In this document: in pieces, positions 44,985 to 54,405 of the stretch | Layout: every line of letters starts with the position of its first letter | How positions within the stretch are numbered: the first letter of the stretch is position 1 | Source of the DNA: Candidatus Vicinibacter affinis | GTDB lineage: Bacteria > Bacteroidota > Bacteroidia > Chitinophagales > Saprospiraceae | DNA length: 64,000 nucleotides | Reading direction: 5' to 3' | Assembly (NCBI GenBank): GCA_016714365.1 | Contig: JADJNH010000006.1 | Span: 1 to 64,000, forward strand | The notes under the pieces: generated by a model | What the model was told of the DNA's origin: nothing | Databases searched by the model: none | Seen by the model: only the letters and a program-made list of their open reading frames with translations | Made by a program: the position numbers and the translations under genes

Positions 44985-46025
44985 TTAAAATTTATAAGTT
45001 TTTGTGTTAGTAAAAAAAGCTTCAATATCATTCCATTTTGTACTAGTATAAATATCTCCTGCTTCTTGACCATAGGAAATAAGAGTTCTTATGGCCCTCT
45101 TTGATGAATTGTCCATTCGCACATGTTTAAGCTGTTTATTAGATAAAGCTTGTGGATTTATTCTATAATACTTAGAATTTGGAGTAGTATTTAGCAGTTT
45201 GTCTACTTGGTAGTTGGCAATATAATCGGTACCGGCCATTGCAGATTTTATAAGCATGTCTTTCCATCCTAAAAAGGAGCGCCTTGATTTTGTTCCTGTG
45301 GGCAAGCCTATTGGTTCATCAGGCAATCCAATTGATAAAAGATGTATCCCATTATAATTAAAATTTTGTCCGTCTATTGCATGTGTTTTGTTTAAGAAAT
45401 GATCTACTGCTTCGGTATAGGCTATCATTGAAGGGTTGTTAGCAAATATACCACCATCAACATATTGATTATTTTCGATTAATATAGAAGGAAAATAAGT
45501 TGGTGCTGCTGAGGTTGCTAGTCCGATATCTATCATACTAAATCGTCCGTCGCGTATATAGCTATTAAAAGGTTTTTTGAAAACTGTAGGTCTACCCATT
45601 GTAATATTGAATGCCGGAATACATAATAGGTGGTTGGCGGAATCCATGTTTTTTCCTTCAGGAATTACGCTCTTTAATGCCTTTATTAATTCAACATTTT
45701 CGTATTTAACAGATGAAAAAACCTGTTTGAACCATTGAATGGTTTTGGATAAAAAGCTTCCTTGTGGGAAAATTAATGGGCCAGAGTCTTCATAGAATCT
45801 TGAAATTTGCTCACAAGGAACTTTATTTGTTATTGCTAAAGCTATTAGACCACCAGTCGACGTCCCCGCAATCATATCAAAATATTCTCCAATTGGTTGA
45901 CCGATTTTCTTCTCAATCTGAGATAGTAATTGGGCTACGTAAATGCCCTTTATTCCTCCTCCATCAATTGAAAGGATTTTGAACGCTGTACTATTTATAA
46001 TTTCAGAATTAGTAGTGTGTGTCAT
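44985..46025 (-). CDS. capV: CapV patatin-like phospholipase effector
   Basis: 346 residues. Oxyanion loop DGGGIKGIY (about 21-29), nucleophile elbow GTSTG (S56), and catalytic aspartate D190 in YVDGGIFANNPS. When it binds the cyclic dinucleotide it degrades membrane phospholipids and kills the infected cell. It is the first enzyme gene of the CBASS set and follows the small Myb-like gene by 35 bases. Confidence 0.9.
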   Translation of the reverse strand: MTHTTNSEIINSTAFKILSIDGGGIKGIYVAQLLSQIEKKIGQPIGEYFDMIAGTSTGGLIALAITNKVPCEQISRFYEDSGPLIFPQGSFLSKTIQWFKQVFSSVKYENVELIKALKSVIPEGKNMDSANHLLCIPAFNITMGRPTVFKKPFNSYIRDGRFSMIDIGLATSAAPTYFPSILIENNQYVDGGIFANNPSMIAYTEAVDHFLNKTHAIDGQNFNYNGIHLLSIGLPDEPIGLPTGTKSRRSFLGWKDMLIKSAMAGTDYIANYQVDKLLNTTPNSKYYRINPQALSNKQLKHVRMDNSSKRAIRTLISYGQEAGDIYTSTKWNDIEAFFTNTKTYKF

Positions 46026-46060
46026 TTTGTTTTGGGAATATTATTGTAGAATGTGTGTAA

Positions 46061-46264
46061 TTATTTCTTTCGATTGTAAGGAGACTGATTTGTTGGTTTT
46101 AGAGAAATATTCTCTGCACTTGATTTTGTATATATTGAGTCGGGAGTTCTTCCCAATTTTAATCCGATAACACGGGTAGGCGTGTTTTCCTTTACCAGTG
46201 TTTTTAATTGCTTAACTTCTTGTGAAGTCCATGCTTTTCCAGAGTTGCGAGTTGATTTGCTCAT
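46061..46264 (-). CDS. Small Myb/SANT-like HTH protein
   Basis: 67 residues, beginning MSKSTRNSGKAWTSQEV. The central helices (QLKTLVKENTPTRVIGLKLG) and RTPDSIYTKSSA form a Myb/SANT-like DNA-binding unit known as a short hypothetical protein in many bacteria. It lies between the LexA-like repressor (21 bases) and capV (35 bases), so all five genes are likely one transcript. It may be a second regulator, or an unrelated passenger. Confidence 0.65.
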   Translation of the reverse strand: MSKSTRNSGKAWTSQEVKQLKTLVKENTPTRVIGLKLGRTPDSIYTKSSAENISLKPTNQSPYNRKK

Positions 46265-46285
46265 AATTTATATTTTAATAATTAA

Positions 46286-46927
46286 TTAATAAAGATCCGA
46301 TGGAAGTATTGCGACAACTACTCCTTGAATCAAACAATTTTCTGATAATACTATAGGGGTATGAATTTGGTTATTAGATTTCGGCCTGAGAATCACTAAC
46401 TGATTCTTTTTTTCGAATACTTTAACAGTTGCTTCTTCATTTATGAGAGCAACAACTATCTGTCCGTTTTCTGCGGTGAATTGCTGTTGAACTAAAAGAA
46501 GGCAACCATCTTCAATCCTTTCTCCTTTAATTATAGCTTCATTCATTGAATCACCTACAACTCGTAAGAGAAAATATTTATTACCAGGCTTAGCTATTAC
46601 CGTCGAAATTGGAATTTGAGCTTCGACGTTTTGCTTTGCCAATATTGGAATACCTGCAGCAATTGACCCAACAAGGGGAACCATTACTGTAGAAATAGTT
46701 AGACTGGTTCTTAAAAGCTCGTTGTTCAAACGAATTTTATTACCTCCAATTCTGGTTATTAATCCCGCAGTTTCCAATCGATCAAGAGCCAATACTGCGG
46801 ATCGAGGGGAGGATTTACCTGTAATCTCATTAATCTCCCTTAATTTAGGGGTTTCCAAGCCATTTATCAATCGGCTTCGTATTAATGCATATACCCTTTT
46901 ATCTGATTCGCTTAAAAATTCTATCAT
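46286..46927 (-). CDS. LexA-like self-cleaving repressor (S24)
   Basis: 213 residues from MIEFLSESDK (46927); an upstream in-frame ATG is unlikely. The N-terminal winged helix (about 5-70) is followed by a peptidase S24 domain. The cleavage bond A91-G92 (GSIAAGIPI), S127 (VGDSMNEAI) and K169 (EATVKVFE) are all present. It should repress its own operon and be inactivated after DNA damage through RecA. The upstream region has two near-identical TATAAAAT-type repeats just before the start that could be an operator. Confidence 0.85.
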   Translation of the reverse strand: MIEFLSESDKRVYALIRSRLINGLETPKLREINEITGKSSPRSAVLALDRLETAGLITRIGGNKIRLNNELLRTSLTISTVMVPLVGSIAAGIPILAKQNVEAQIPISTVIAKPGNKYFLLRVVGDSMNEAIIKGERIEDGCLLLVQQQFTAENGQIVVALINEEATVKVFEKKNQLVILRPKSNNQIHTPIVLSENCLIQGVVVAILPSDLY

Positions 46928-47116
46928 GGTAAAACATATTTTATACCATTTTATACAACGAAGCAACTACGTATAAGGTTCCAATATAATATGATTATTT
47001 TGTCAAGTTCTTAAAATAATTAATTAATATGCTGATAAACAGCCAATTATGTTATAATAGATGTTTATTTAAATATTACAATAGGGCTTCTTTAAGAATT
47101 CATATTTGAGCAAATT

Positions 47117-47208
47117 GACCGAAGAAAGGTATGCTTTGCACTACTGAGGATAGGAACACAGCTATTTTTGATGCGTTGTCATAGGTTCTGATATGGTTTT
47201 ATCTTAAC
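47117..47208 (+). pseudogene. 3' end remnant of RuvC-like gene (plus strand)
   Basis: The run GAGGATAGGAA and following bases match the last roughly 30 codons of the gene at 42846-43349 with substitutions and a stop. It lies beyond the CBASS operon. With the intact gene it forms direct repeats around 43423-46927. Confidence 0.7.
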
Positions 47209-47268
47209 TATTTATATATATAATTACTTATATTTCTCTGTAAAATTCGGGCATAAAATTATTTTTTC

Positions 47269-48189
47269 TTATTTTATAAGATCTGCAAACCTTATAATTT
47301 TATTCTTACTCCAATCCATAATATTGACATACATTCCGTTGTGCTTATTTGGCCGATTGTATTTACATCCTTCACATTCGTTTATTTCCACTCTATCTGG
47401 TATTTTTTCAAAAAGTGTTTGTTCCCCAGGAATAACTCTCGTTTCATGATGACATGACATAGGCACTACATATTTTAGGCCGTCCATTTGGAAAATGTTC
47501 CAGCTTATAATTTCTGCTAATTCCTCTTTCGTCTTGAGAGTCGGTTGTAGTTTAAACTTTTCCTTGTAATAATCGATAAATGTATATAGTAAATTCTCGC
47601 GTGCAATTAGCACATTATCACCCTGCCAATCATAACCATAACTTGCCTTAAATGCTTCTTTTGCCCAAAATATCCATTCTTTTTTAACTTTGCAATACTT
47701 TGATACTACTTTTAATTTTTTATCTAAAAAACCAACACGTTTATTTAAATCAATAAATTTACGTGTATGCAAAGTTGGACTATAACGACTCACAATAAAC
47801 GGCGCTTCACCACAGGTAATTTCCAATTTAATTTCATGAATGTACTCTTGCCAATTATTTATATTGATTAAACGATTTTCTACTGATTTATTTATTTGAT
47901 TTACAGTTTTCAATGGAGTAAAAACTTCAGCCTTATCCTTAGTACGTCTACGCTGTTCTTCAAAACTCTTAACAGCCCGCGGTTGTATAAGTAGACCAAA
48001 TTTACCAGTCACTAATGCTGGTTTAATACGTAATTTTGGCGAAAACTCTTTGCCGTATTTTTCATAAGAATCAGTTGCCCAGAGAATATTCTTCTTTGTC
48101 GTTCGATCAGTCAGTAAAATATCAAGCAAATTGCCAGTTCGAAGTAATGTATTTTCGAGTATATCAATATTCTTCGTCGATGTATTCAT
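47269..48189 (-). CDS. Methylase-like subunit of restriction operon
   Basis: 306 residues. A region resembling the N-terminal part of adenine methylases is visible (RTKDKAEVFTPLKTVNQIN) with ITCGEAPFIVSRYSP further on. No NPPY catalytic motif occurs here; it is in the neighbour. A cysteine pair (ECEGCKY) is near the C-terminus. The start is four bases after the stop of the large gene. It is probably the SAM-binding or specificity part of a split methylase. Confidence 0.65.
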   Translation of the reverse strand: MNTSTKNIDILENTLLRTGNLLDILLTDRTTKKNILWATDSYEKYGKEFSPKLRIKPALVTGKFGLLIQPRAVKSFEEQRRRTKDKAEVFTPLKTVNQINKSVENRLININNWQEYIHEIKLEITCGEAPFIVSRYSPTLHTRKFIDLNKRVGFLDKKLKVVSKYCKVKKEWIFWAKEAFKASYGYDWQGDNVLIARENLLYTFIDYYKEKFKLQPTLKTKEELAEIISWNIFQMDGLKYVVPMSCHHETRVIPGEQTLFEKIPDRVEINECEGCKYNRPNKHNGMYVNIMDWSKNKIIRFADLIK

Positions 48190-48192
48190 AAT

Positions 48193-51100
48193 CTATTTCA
48201 TAGCCTTCACGTGTGTTTCAATGAAGTCAATTTCGTTTTTATCCAAACCATATTTCTTATAAAGCTGTTTATCTATTTCAGGAATTGATTTTGACCAATC
48301 AATATCGGATTTATTTGTAAAAGCTTGTAGAGGCACGTTTTTCCAAGTACTTTTCGGATTATCTTGTGTGACCTTAAGAGTGCCTAGCATAACTCGACAA
48401 AATTTTGTCTTGATATACTTCATGCAGTTATTTGCTTCAGATTCACTGTTAAATGAACCAATTTGGATAAATGAACCAGTACACCCTGTAAGGGGTTCCC
48501 CTATTAGGGGTGTGCTTATAACTTCACCAATAGCACCACTACCATTTGATTTTGGTATAAATACTTTCCAATTTTTAATATTTTGATCAGCAATTAATTC
48601 ACTTTTTATATAACGCTCAGCTCTCTTGTTTCCTTTTTCTAAGCCAACTATCTTTATGGTGTAAATTGTATCCTTCTTGACCTTAAAAATATCAGGAAAC
48701 TTTTCAAAATAGTTAGGTCGTATACGTACCTCTGTTGGAAATAGTTTGTCTATTGGCTTATTTGTTTTAGTTTGAGGAAGAATAATATTCTCGAATCCAC
48801 CTGTTTTTGTCTTTGCTAAAATACTTACAAGTTCTACATGTCCTACAAATAATCCTCCAAGCCCACCACTTGGATTGTTTTTATTCCAAAGCGTAATACA
48901 AACACCACCTTTTATATCAACACCAGAAAATATCTTTTGCGAGTTTGGTTCATAAACCGGTACGCTCAGATGCTGATCGTTGAGCATTTGCTTATTCCAT
49001 TCTTTGGGTGTGGCACCAGCGTTAAACAAAAATCGTGCAGGATGAATTAAACTTAAGTAATCAGGGTCTAGACTCTTGGCTGCTTCAAAGAACAGATGAT
49101 ATACAGGTGTGGCAAAATTAGTATCAGTAGTTACCTGATATGGCGGATTTCCTACAACGGCTGTAAATTTCATATTTTTATTTGTTAAATTAAATTTCTC
49201 TAATAATTCGACTTTCAGGTTATAATCTTTATAATTTTCTTTTTGCTGAAGTTTTTTAATTAAATCTTCAATATGGATAATATTTGTTTTAAAATTCTTA
49301 TTGTATCCTGCTAATGTTCGGCATGTAATACTTTGCGCCATAGGACTTTTACATAGTACATAAATGTTATCTTTCAGCACCTCTGCCCATATCTTTTGCG
49401 CCACTTTCTCTTCGGGTTTTTTTATTTTTACTAGCTGTCTTGAGTACACGTTGTAAGCAGCAAGCAATGGATATAAACCAGATTTTGAATTTATCTCTAG
49501 TATCTTTGTGTCATCCTGTGACCATATACTTGTATAAACGTCTTTACTTTTCCATTCCGGTTTTCCAGTTTTTCTATCTCTAAAGTCATTACAGAAGTCA
49601 TAGCCACCAAAAGCGACTGTCAAATGCTTGTTTACAACATTCCATGGCGTTAGCACTGTTTCTTTGTCAGGATTCTTGAATGTTTTAAATATTTCTGCGA
49701 TCGCCTGTATTCGATCTGTCGGCAATAGATCGTCGCAATCAAAAGCTTTGGCGCGGATGCTGTGAGTGACACCTTTAAAAACATCTTCATCGTAGTATTT
49801 AGTAAATTCCCGAAAGCCTTCTTTCGTCAGGCCAGCAGGCATAAACTCTTGCCATGATTCTTCATCAACAAGATCAATAAACCTTTGTAATGTTATATTC
49901 TCTCGTATTGACACGTTCGCGCCATACACCAACATAGGCATACGGATACTAACTGCTCTTAATATGCTAATAGCAGATTTCTTTTGGTCACGAGCTTCTT
50001 TTAATTTTTTCAAAGCCTCCTTTTGTTCTACTGTTAGCTCTTGTTTTTTCTGACGCTCGGCTTCTTCTGCTTTTTGCATCTGAAGCTCATCCATTCCGAG
50101 TTCGTTAATCTTTATTTCATTCACTTTTTCACTAGAAGATTTTCCAACAATATTTTTGAGTTCATTAAACTTTGCTATATCTAGTTCACTGAGTTTTAAT
50201 AATTCATCGTTGTATAGTTTTGGATCATCAAAGCCGTTACGACTAACACGTTCAATAATTGCCCTTTTGAGCTGGCCAAGCATTGCTTCAACATCATATG
50301 GCTTCATTACTCCGCCCTTTGATGCAAGAATAGGACAAAAATTTAGAAATTCTCTCATTGCATCTTTTTGCTCTGGTGAATTTATTTTTCCAGATTTGTG
50401 GTTTAGCTCAATAGCTTCAGCGACAAGTTTCAAGGTGCGATCCGGTGCAAAATCAAATACGTAACCTTGCGTTTTTAGTTTACCGTCTATTTTCGCTGGT
50501 GTTTGGCATCGAAATGATGTTTGCAAATAAGTAGTTGCAGAGTTAGTGTCAGACATCATAAAGACCGCTGTCCATTCAGGAATAGATGCACCAGTTGTGA
50601 GACGCTGACCCGTCAATGTAATTGTATAGTCATGATCTTTAATTGCCCTAGTAACGCGATCCTTGGCGTCTTTGTCTTCCTCATCATCACGACTATCTCC
50701 AGAAATATTTACGATTCCAAATTGATTAGAACCAAAAATCGAGTGATCTTTAAGAAGCTTTGCCATTGCTTCAATAACTTTGACACGATTTGGCAATAGC
50801 CAGAGGGAGTGTTTGTTATAGTTACGATATTCTTCTGTGGCATATGGAAACTTTGTAGGTAATGTATCGTCAGTCAGTAGATCTAAGAATTTTTTAACCA
50901 TTGACTCGTGCACAAACTCAGCCGTATCATTACCTTCATCATCTTTGTGTACACGAAAAAACTCATGAAATTTAAAAGCACCATCTAAGGCATCGTGGAA
51001 ATTTTCACCAATGCTACCTATATGGTTGGCAAACGTATCTATGTCATAGGTAAATATGCTAAGCGCGGGCAGTTCAGCATAAGGGTTTGGTATTCCTGGA

Positions 51101-52164
51101 TTTTTTTCATCCCAGCTAAGTTTTGCTTCTTGCTCCATAACATAATCCCACGTGTATATATCTTCTTCTTCGTGTTTATGTAAAATATTGAATGGTGTCC
51201 CAGAAAGTTGAAGCGTAAAATCCCTCGGTATTTTTAAAAAAGTTGCATCACCAAGGTTGCTTTGCGTTCCTTCATGAGCCTCATCAACAATAAGCATATC
51301 CCAAGTGGTATCAAAAACTTCTTCGTTTTTATCAAAACCTCTAGCTTGAGATCCTGCAGATCCGTCTTCCACTACTCGTTTCGATAGGCGTAAATCTTGT
51401 AGTGATGCAAAGTAAACGAAAGACTTGTGACCTTTAACAAGTGTCTTAATATCCTCTCCTTCCGTCTTGGAAGAGTATTCGTAATTTGCACTTGCCAAGA
51501 CTTGATCGAAATCATTTTTCCAGTCTACACTCACGCTAGGGCGATGAGTAACAATAAGAACTTTCTGCATGTTATTTTCTTTTGCTACCTGCATTGCCGC
51601 GGAAGTTTTACCGAAACGCATTTTTGCGTTCCAAAGAAAATGTTTACGATTTTTTTTGATAGCTTTGGTAGTTTTATCAATGGCATCGAGCTGGTTTGGA
51701 CGAAACGGAAATTGAGAAACTTTAGGTGTAGTTCTTTCTTCAGTTGTTAGTGATTTACGGCCTTCTTTTACTGCTTGAATAGCTTTCTTTGCCACTTCTA
51801 AACTAACCTCAAACCACTCAGAATGTACATTCTTAATATTTTCTGATTTCCGCTTATAGCCTGAACGTTTAAGAACTTCATGTACATCATGATCAGAAAA
51901 ATATTTATTATCGTTAGTAATTGCTAGCCCCGAATATTCGAGTTTATATGAAATATCGGCGGTTTTTGTCTGTTGTTCTATGCGATTATTTGAGGCTAAA
52001 TCAATTTCCTTTTGTGTTGGATTAGTAGAGCTTGTAGTCGCACTACCGATCTTCAAACGACCCTTATGTTGTTCATCTGGAATAGAGTATACATAAATTA
52101 CGCCATAGGAAAAGGTTTCATTTATCTCATTCTCTTTATTAAGTTTATTGACTACATTTGACAT
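48193..52164 (-). CDS. GIY-YIG / helicase / adenine methylase fusion (restriction-modification)
   Basis: 1323 residues. The N-terminal domain (about 20-125) is of T5orf172/GIY-YIG type (GVIYVYSIPD, KGRLKIGSAT). A superfamily 2 helicase follows with FRPNQLDAI, Walker A-like KMRFGKTSA (GKT 185-187), DEAHEG (about 294), SGTP and a final SFRCQTP. A coiled coil is near 640-760, and an N6-adenine methylase motif VVGNPPYQV is at about 1005. Nuclease, motor and methylase are thus in one chain. It would cut unmodified foreign DNA after translocation. Middle gene of a tight three-gene operon. Confidence 0.85.
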   Translation of the reverse strand: MSNVVNKLNKENEINETFSYGVIYVYSIPDEQHKGRLKIGSATTSSTNPTQKEIDLASNNRIEQQTKTADISYKLEYSGLAITNDNKYFSDHDVHEVLKRSGYKRKSENIKNVHSEWFEVSLEVAKKAIQAVKEGRKSLTTEERTTPKVSQFPFRPNQLDAIDKTTKAIKKNRKHFLWNAKMRFGKTSAAMQVAKENNMQKVLIVTHRPSVSVDWKNDFDQVLASANYEYSSKTEGEDIKTLVKGHKSFVYFASLQDLRLSKRVVEDGSAGSQARGFDKNEEVFDTTWDMLIVDEAHEGTQSNLGDATFLKIPRDFTLQLSGTPFNILHKHEEEDIYTWDYVMEQEAKLSWDEKNPGIPNPYAELPALSIFTYDIDTFANHIGSIGENFHDALDGAFKFHEFFRVHKDDEGNDTAEFVHESMVKKFLDLLTDDTLPTKFPYATEEYRNYNKHSLWLLPNRVKVIEAMAKLLKDHSIFGSNQFGIVNISGDSRDDEEDKDAKDRVTRAIKDHDYTITLTGQRLTTGASIPEWTAVFMMSDTNSATTYLQTSFRCQTPAKIDGKLKTQGYVFDFAPDRTLKLVAEAIELNHKSGKINSPEQKDAMREFLNFCPILASKGGVMKPYDVEAMLGQLKRAIIERVSRNGFDDPKLYNDELLKLSELDIAKFNELKNIVGKSSSEKVNEIKINELGMDELQMQKAEEAERQKKQELTVEQKEALKKLKEARDQKKSAISILRAVSIRMPMLVYGANVSIRENITLQRFIDLVDEESWQEFMPAGLTKEGFREFTKYYDEDVFKGVTHSIRAKAFDCDDLLPTDRIQAIAEIFKTFKNPDKETVLTPWNVVNKHLTVAFGGYDFCNDFRDRKTGKPEWKSKDVYTSIWSQDDTKILEINSKSGLYPLLAAYNVYSRQLVKIKKPEEKVAQKIWAEVLKDNIYVLCKSPMAQSITCRTLAGYNKNFKTNIIHIEDLIKKLQQKENYKDYNLKVELLEKFNLTNKNMKFTAVVGNPPYQVTTDTNFATPVYHLFFEAAKSLDPDYLSLIHPARFLFNAGATPKEWNKQMLNDQHLSVPVYEPNSQKIFSGVDIKGGVCITLWNKNNPSGGLGGLFVGHVELVSILAKTKTGGFENIILPQTKTNKPIDKLFPTEVRIRPNYFEKFPDIFKVKKDTIYTIKIVGLEKGNKRAERYIKSELIADQNIKNWKVFIPKSNGSGAIGEVISTPLIGEPLTGCTGSFIQIGSFNSESEANNCMKYIKTKFCRVMLGTLKVTQDNPKSTWKNVPLQAFTNKSDIDWSKSIPEIDKQLYKKYGLDKNEIDFIETHVKAMK

Positions 52165-52166
52165 AG

Positions 52167-53933
52167 TTATATCTTATTAAAAGCCCTTTTAATAATTCCG
52201 GTCATTAGCTTTCTTCTTTCATGCAAAAATTGGTTATATTCAAGCTGATAAAAATTTTCTGGGATAGCGTGTTGTTTAAGCATTTCGCTTAATTCATTAT
52301 CAGTAAATCGCTTTTGCACCATAGCAAAATAGTCACTTGGCTTTTCGTCGCTAATTTCAATATTATCTTCAAATTCCAAAAAAGTCAGATTGGCGATTTG
52401 ATTGATTTTTGCCTTATCTTTATTTCTATCAAATCCGTACTTTGAAATAAGATAATTGCGAGGGAAAATATGATGTCTCTCCAATCGTTTCTTTTTGATT
52501 TTCAATGATGGATCATATAAATCTCCAACTAATTTGCGGGAGAATAATACAGGTGAGCCCAATTTGCATAGCGAGGCATAAAAAGCGTTAGCTTCGGGGC
52601 TGCGAGCCGATGAAGTTTCCATTTGGCTAACAAGTGTAATATCCCAAAAATCACTTGTAAGATTTTCACTAATTATTTTTTCAAGTCCGGATGTGAAGCC
52701 GTCGATATTAAATTCCTTGATTTTGTTAAGGTCTTTTTCAAAAGCAGTTTCAGGTGATGAAGAATATCTACCTGTAAGAGAAGACATCACAAACCAGCGT
52801 CCGATGATTCTTTGAAGTTCGTGATTTTGAGTCTTAAAATTTTGTTTGCCAATAAGAAAGAGGATGTAACTATACAAAACGGCACTTTTTGAAGAAATCA
52901 GCTCTTCGTCTTTGTAACCACCACCTATTAATACTTTCAAAAAGCTTTGCCAATTAGTATTATCAAGAATTGTTGGCAAATTCAATTTTAGTTTATTAAA
53001 CTGCAGCGTTCTATTTTCTTCTGAAAATTCACCAGTTTCCATGTCGCGTCCGCGAATAATTGAGTAAACATCTTTCATCTTTGCACGATGAAAAGTAAGC
53101 CCAACTAGTACACGAAGCATATCGTCAGGATCAGGTCTTATAAGGTAATTAAAAGAAGAAAATCGTTTTTCTTTTTCTGGTACCCTACGAGATTCTCTAC
53201 AAAACTCTTCAATATCTTTTCGTCCCTCCTCCCAATAGACCGAGAGAAGAGTAAGTATAAAGTCAGCTTGAGTTAAACTCACACCCGCACTATTAATTCT
53301 CACAAAAATATCAGAAACAATTTCTTCTTCCAGATTAGGGGCTATCTCTAAGGCCGTTAGTGGATATTTGTTTATGTTAATTAAAGATTGAATATTAGCT
53401 GAAATTATCTTTTCATCTTCTTTGCTAAGTTCTCTTTTTTCTTTAAGTTTTTCTATAAAATTACTTATAATAGCAAAATCTCCATCTCCTGCCCAAAGTG
53501 AAGACAAGTCAGGAATAAATTCAGGATCATTGTCTGTAGCCGCATCAGCTACTTTAAAATTAGAATCAAAAGGCCTAAATGCAATTTTTACTTTTTTATG
53601 TTCATAGTCAACGGTCATTATTTCTTGATTTTTCATTACCGCAAAAAGCGCAGTAAGTCTTTGTTGCCCGTCAATAATTAAAAATCTAGGTATTTTTCTT
53701 TTCTTTTCTTCAAAACCAATATTCTTATAATCAGTCCTATTAGCATTTTCCCAAAATAATAAATACCCTATAGGATACCCCCTATAGATAGAATCAAATA
53801 AGTCTCTGACCTTTGAGATATTTTTTGACCAAACAAAAGGTCGTTGCAAGTCTGGTAAGGCAATATCACCAATTTCAATATCTTCTATAAGTTTTCCAAT
53901 TGTGTAATCTGTTGTTTTAAATACTTGTGCCAT
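52167..53933 (-). CDS. GmrSD-like DUF262/HNH protein
   Basis: 588 residues. The DUF262 domain has PDLQRPFVW (about 27-35) and the signature DGQQR (88-92), which binds or hydrolyses nucleotides. A C-terminal HNH-type motif (ERHHIFPRNYL, about 485) completes the GmrSD (type IV restriction) plan in one chain. Such proteins attack modified phage DNA. It lies three bases before the large fusion gene; the combination widens the target range. Confidence 0.85.
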   Translation of the reverse strand: MAQVFKTTDYTIGKLIEDIEIGDIALPDLQRPFVWSKNISKVRDLFDSIYRGYPIGYLLFWENANRTDYKNIGFEEKKRKIPRFLIIDGQQRLTALFAVMKNQEIMTVDYEHKKVKIAFRPFDSNFKVADAATDNDPEFIPDLSSLWAGDGDFAIISNFIEKLKEKRELSKEDEKIISANIQSLININKYPLTALEIAPNLEEEIVSDIFVRINSAGVSLTQADFILTLLSVYWEEGRKDIEEFCRESRRVPEKEKRFSSFNYLIRPDPDDMLRVLVGLTFHRAKMKDVYSIIRGRDMETGEFSEENRTLQFNKLKLNLPTILDNTNWQSFLKVLIGGGYKDEELISSKSAVLYSYILFLIGKQNFKTQNHELQRIIGRWFVMSSLTGRYSSSPETAFEKDLNKIKEFNIDGFTSGLEKIISENLTSDFWDITLVSQMETSSARSPEANAFYASLCKLGSPVLFSRKLVGDLYDPSLKIKKKRLERHHIFPRNYLISKYGFDRNKDKAKINQIANLTFLEFEDNIEISDEKPSDYFAMVQKRFTDNELSEMLKQHAIPENFYQLEYNQFLHERRKLMTGIIKRAFNKI

Positions 53934-53937
53934 AAAT

Positions 53938-54107
53938 TTATTTTAAAAGTTCTCTATTGGGGGTTTTTAATTTCTCAGAAAATAATTTGACATTGGGATC
54001 AAGGGCAATATGGACTTGTGAGTTTTCAAGATAAAAAAAATCCATCCGGCATCTTCAAGGAGTTTATTGATTTTAATTCTTGCTTTGGCTTCCTTGTTGT
54101 TTGACAT
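53938..54107 (-). pseudogene. N-terminal fragment of an HsdR-like protein
   Basis: The first frame begins MSNNKEAKARIKINKLLEDA, which is the usual beginning of type I restriction HsdR subunits. It shifts in a T-run after GW, then continues YLENSQVHIALDPNVKLF and stops after about 55 residues, four bases before the GmrSD-like gene. It is a relic of a larger gene, or a short N-terminal domain that overlaps the operon leader. Confidence 0.55.
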
Positions 54108-54405
54108 GGTTCTTTATGAATATAATGGTTGATTTTGCCTTTTCTTATATGAATCTAGTATAGCATTTTATCGACTTCCTTCAAAGCCAAACAAAGCTTC
54201 TGCCAATATAGTTTGTTCTTTAGAAATTTAAAAATATTGTATAAATATAATGCATTTTAATTTATAGGCAATTAAAATACAATCAATTAATAAACAGTTT
54301 GTTAGAATAAAATTACCAAATCGGCAATTTCTGCTGTCTTGGTCTTATTGATGAATAAGAATACACTGGTTTGGAATTATTCTTTAACAATTTAAACCAC
54401 TAAGA

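Noticed and set aside
46061..46264. Antitoxin of a toxin-antitoxin pair with the LexA-like gene
   Set aside because: The LexA-like protein has all self-cleavage residues and no toxin domain; the small protein belongs to a widespread Myb-like group without toxin partners.
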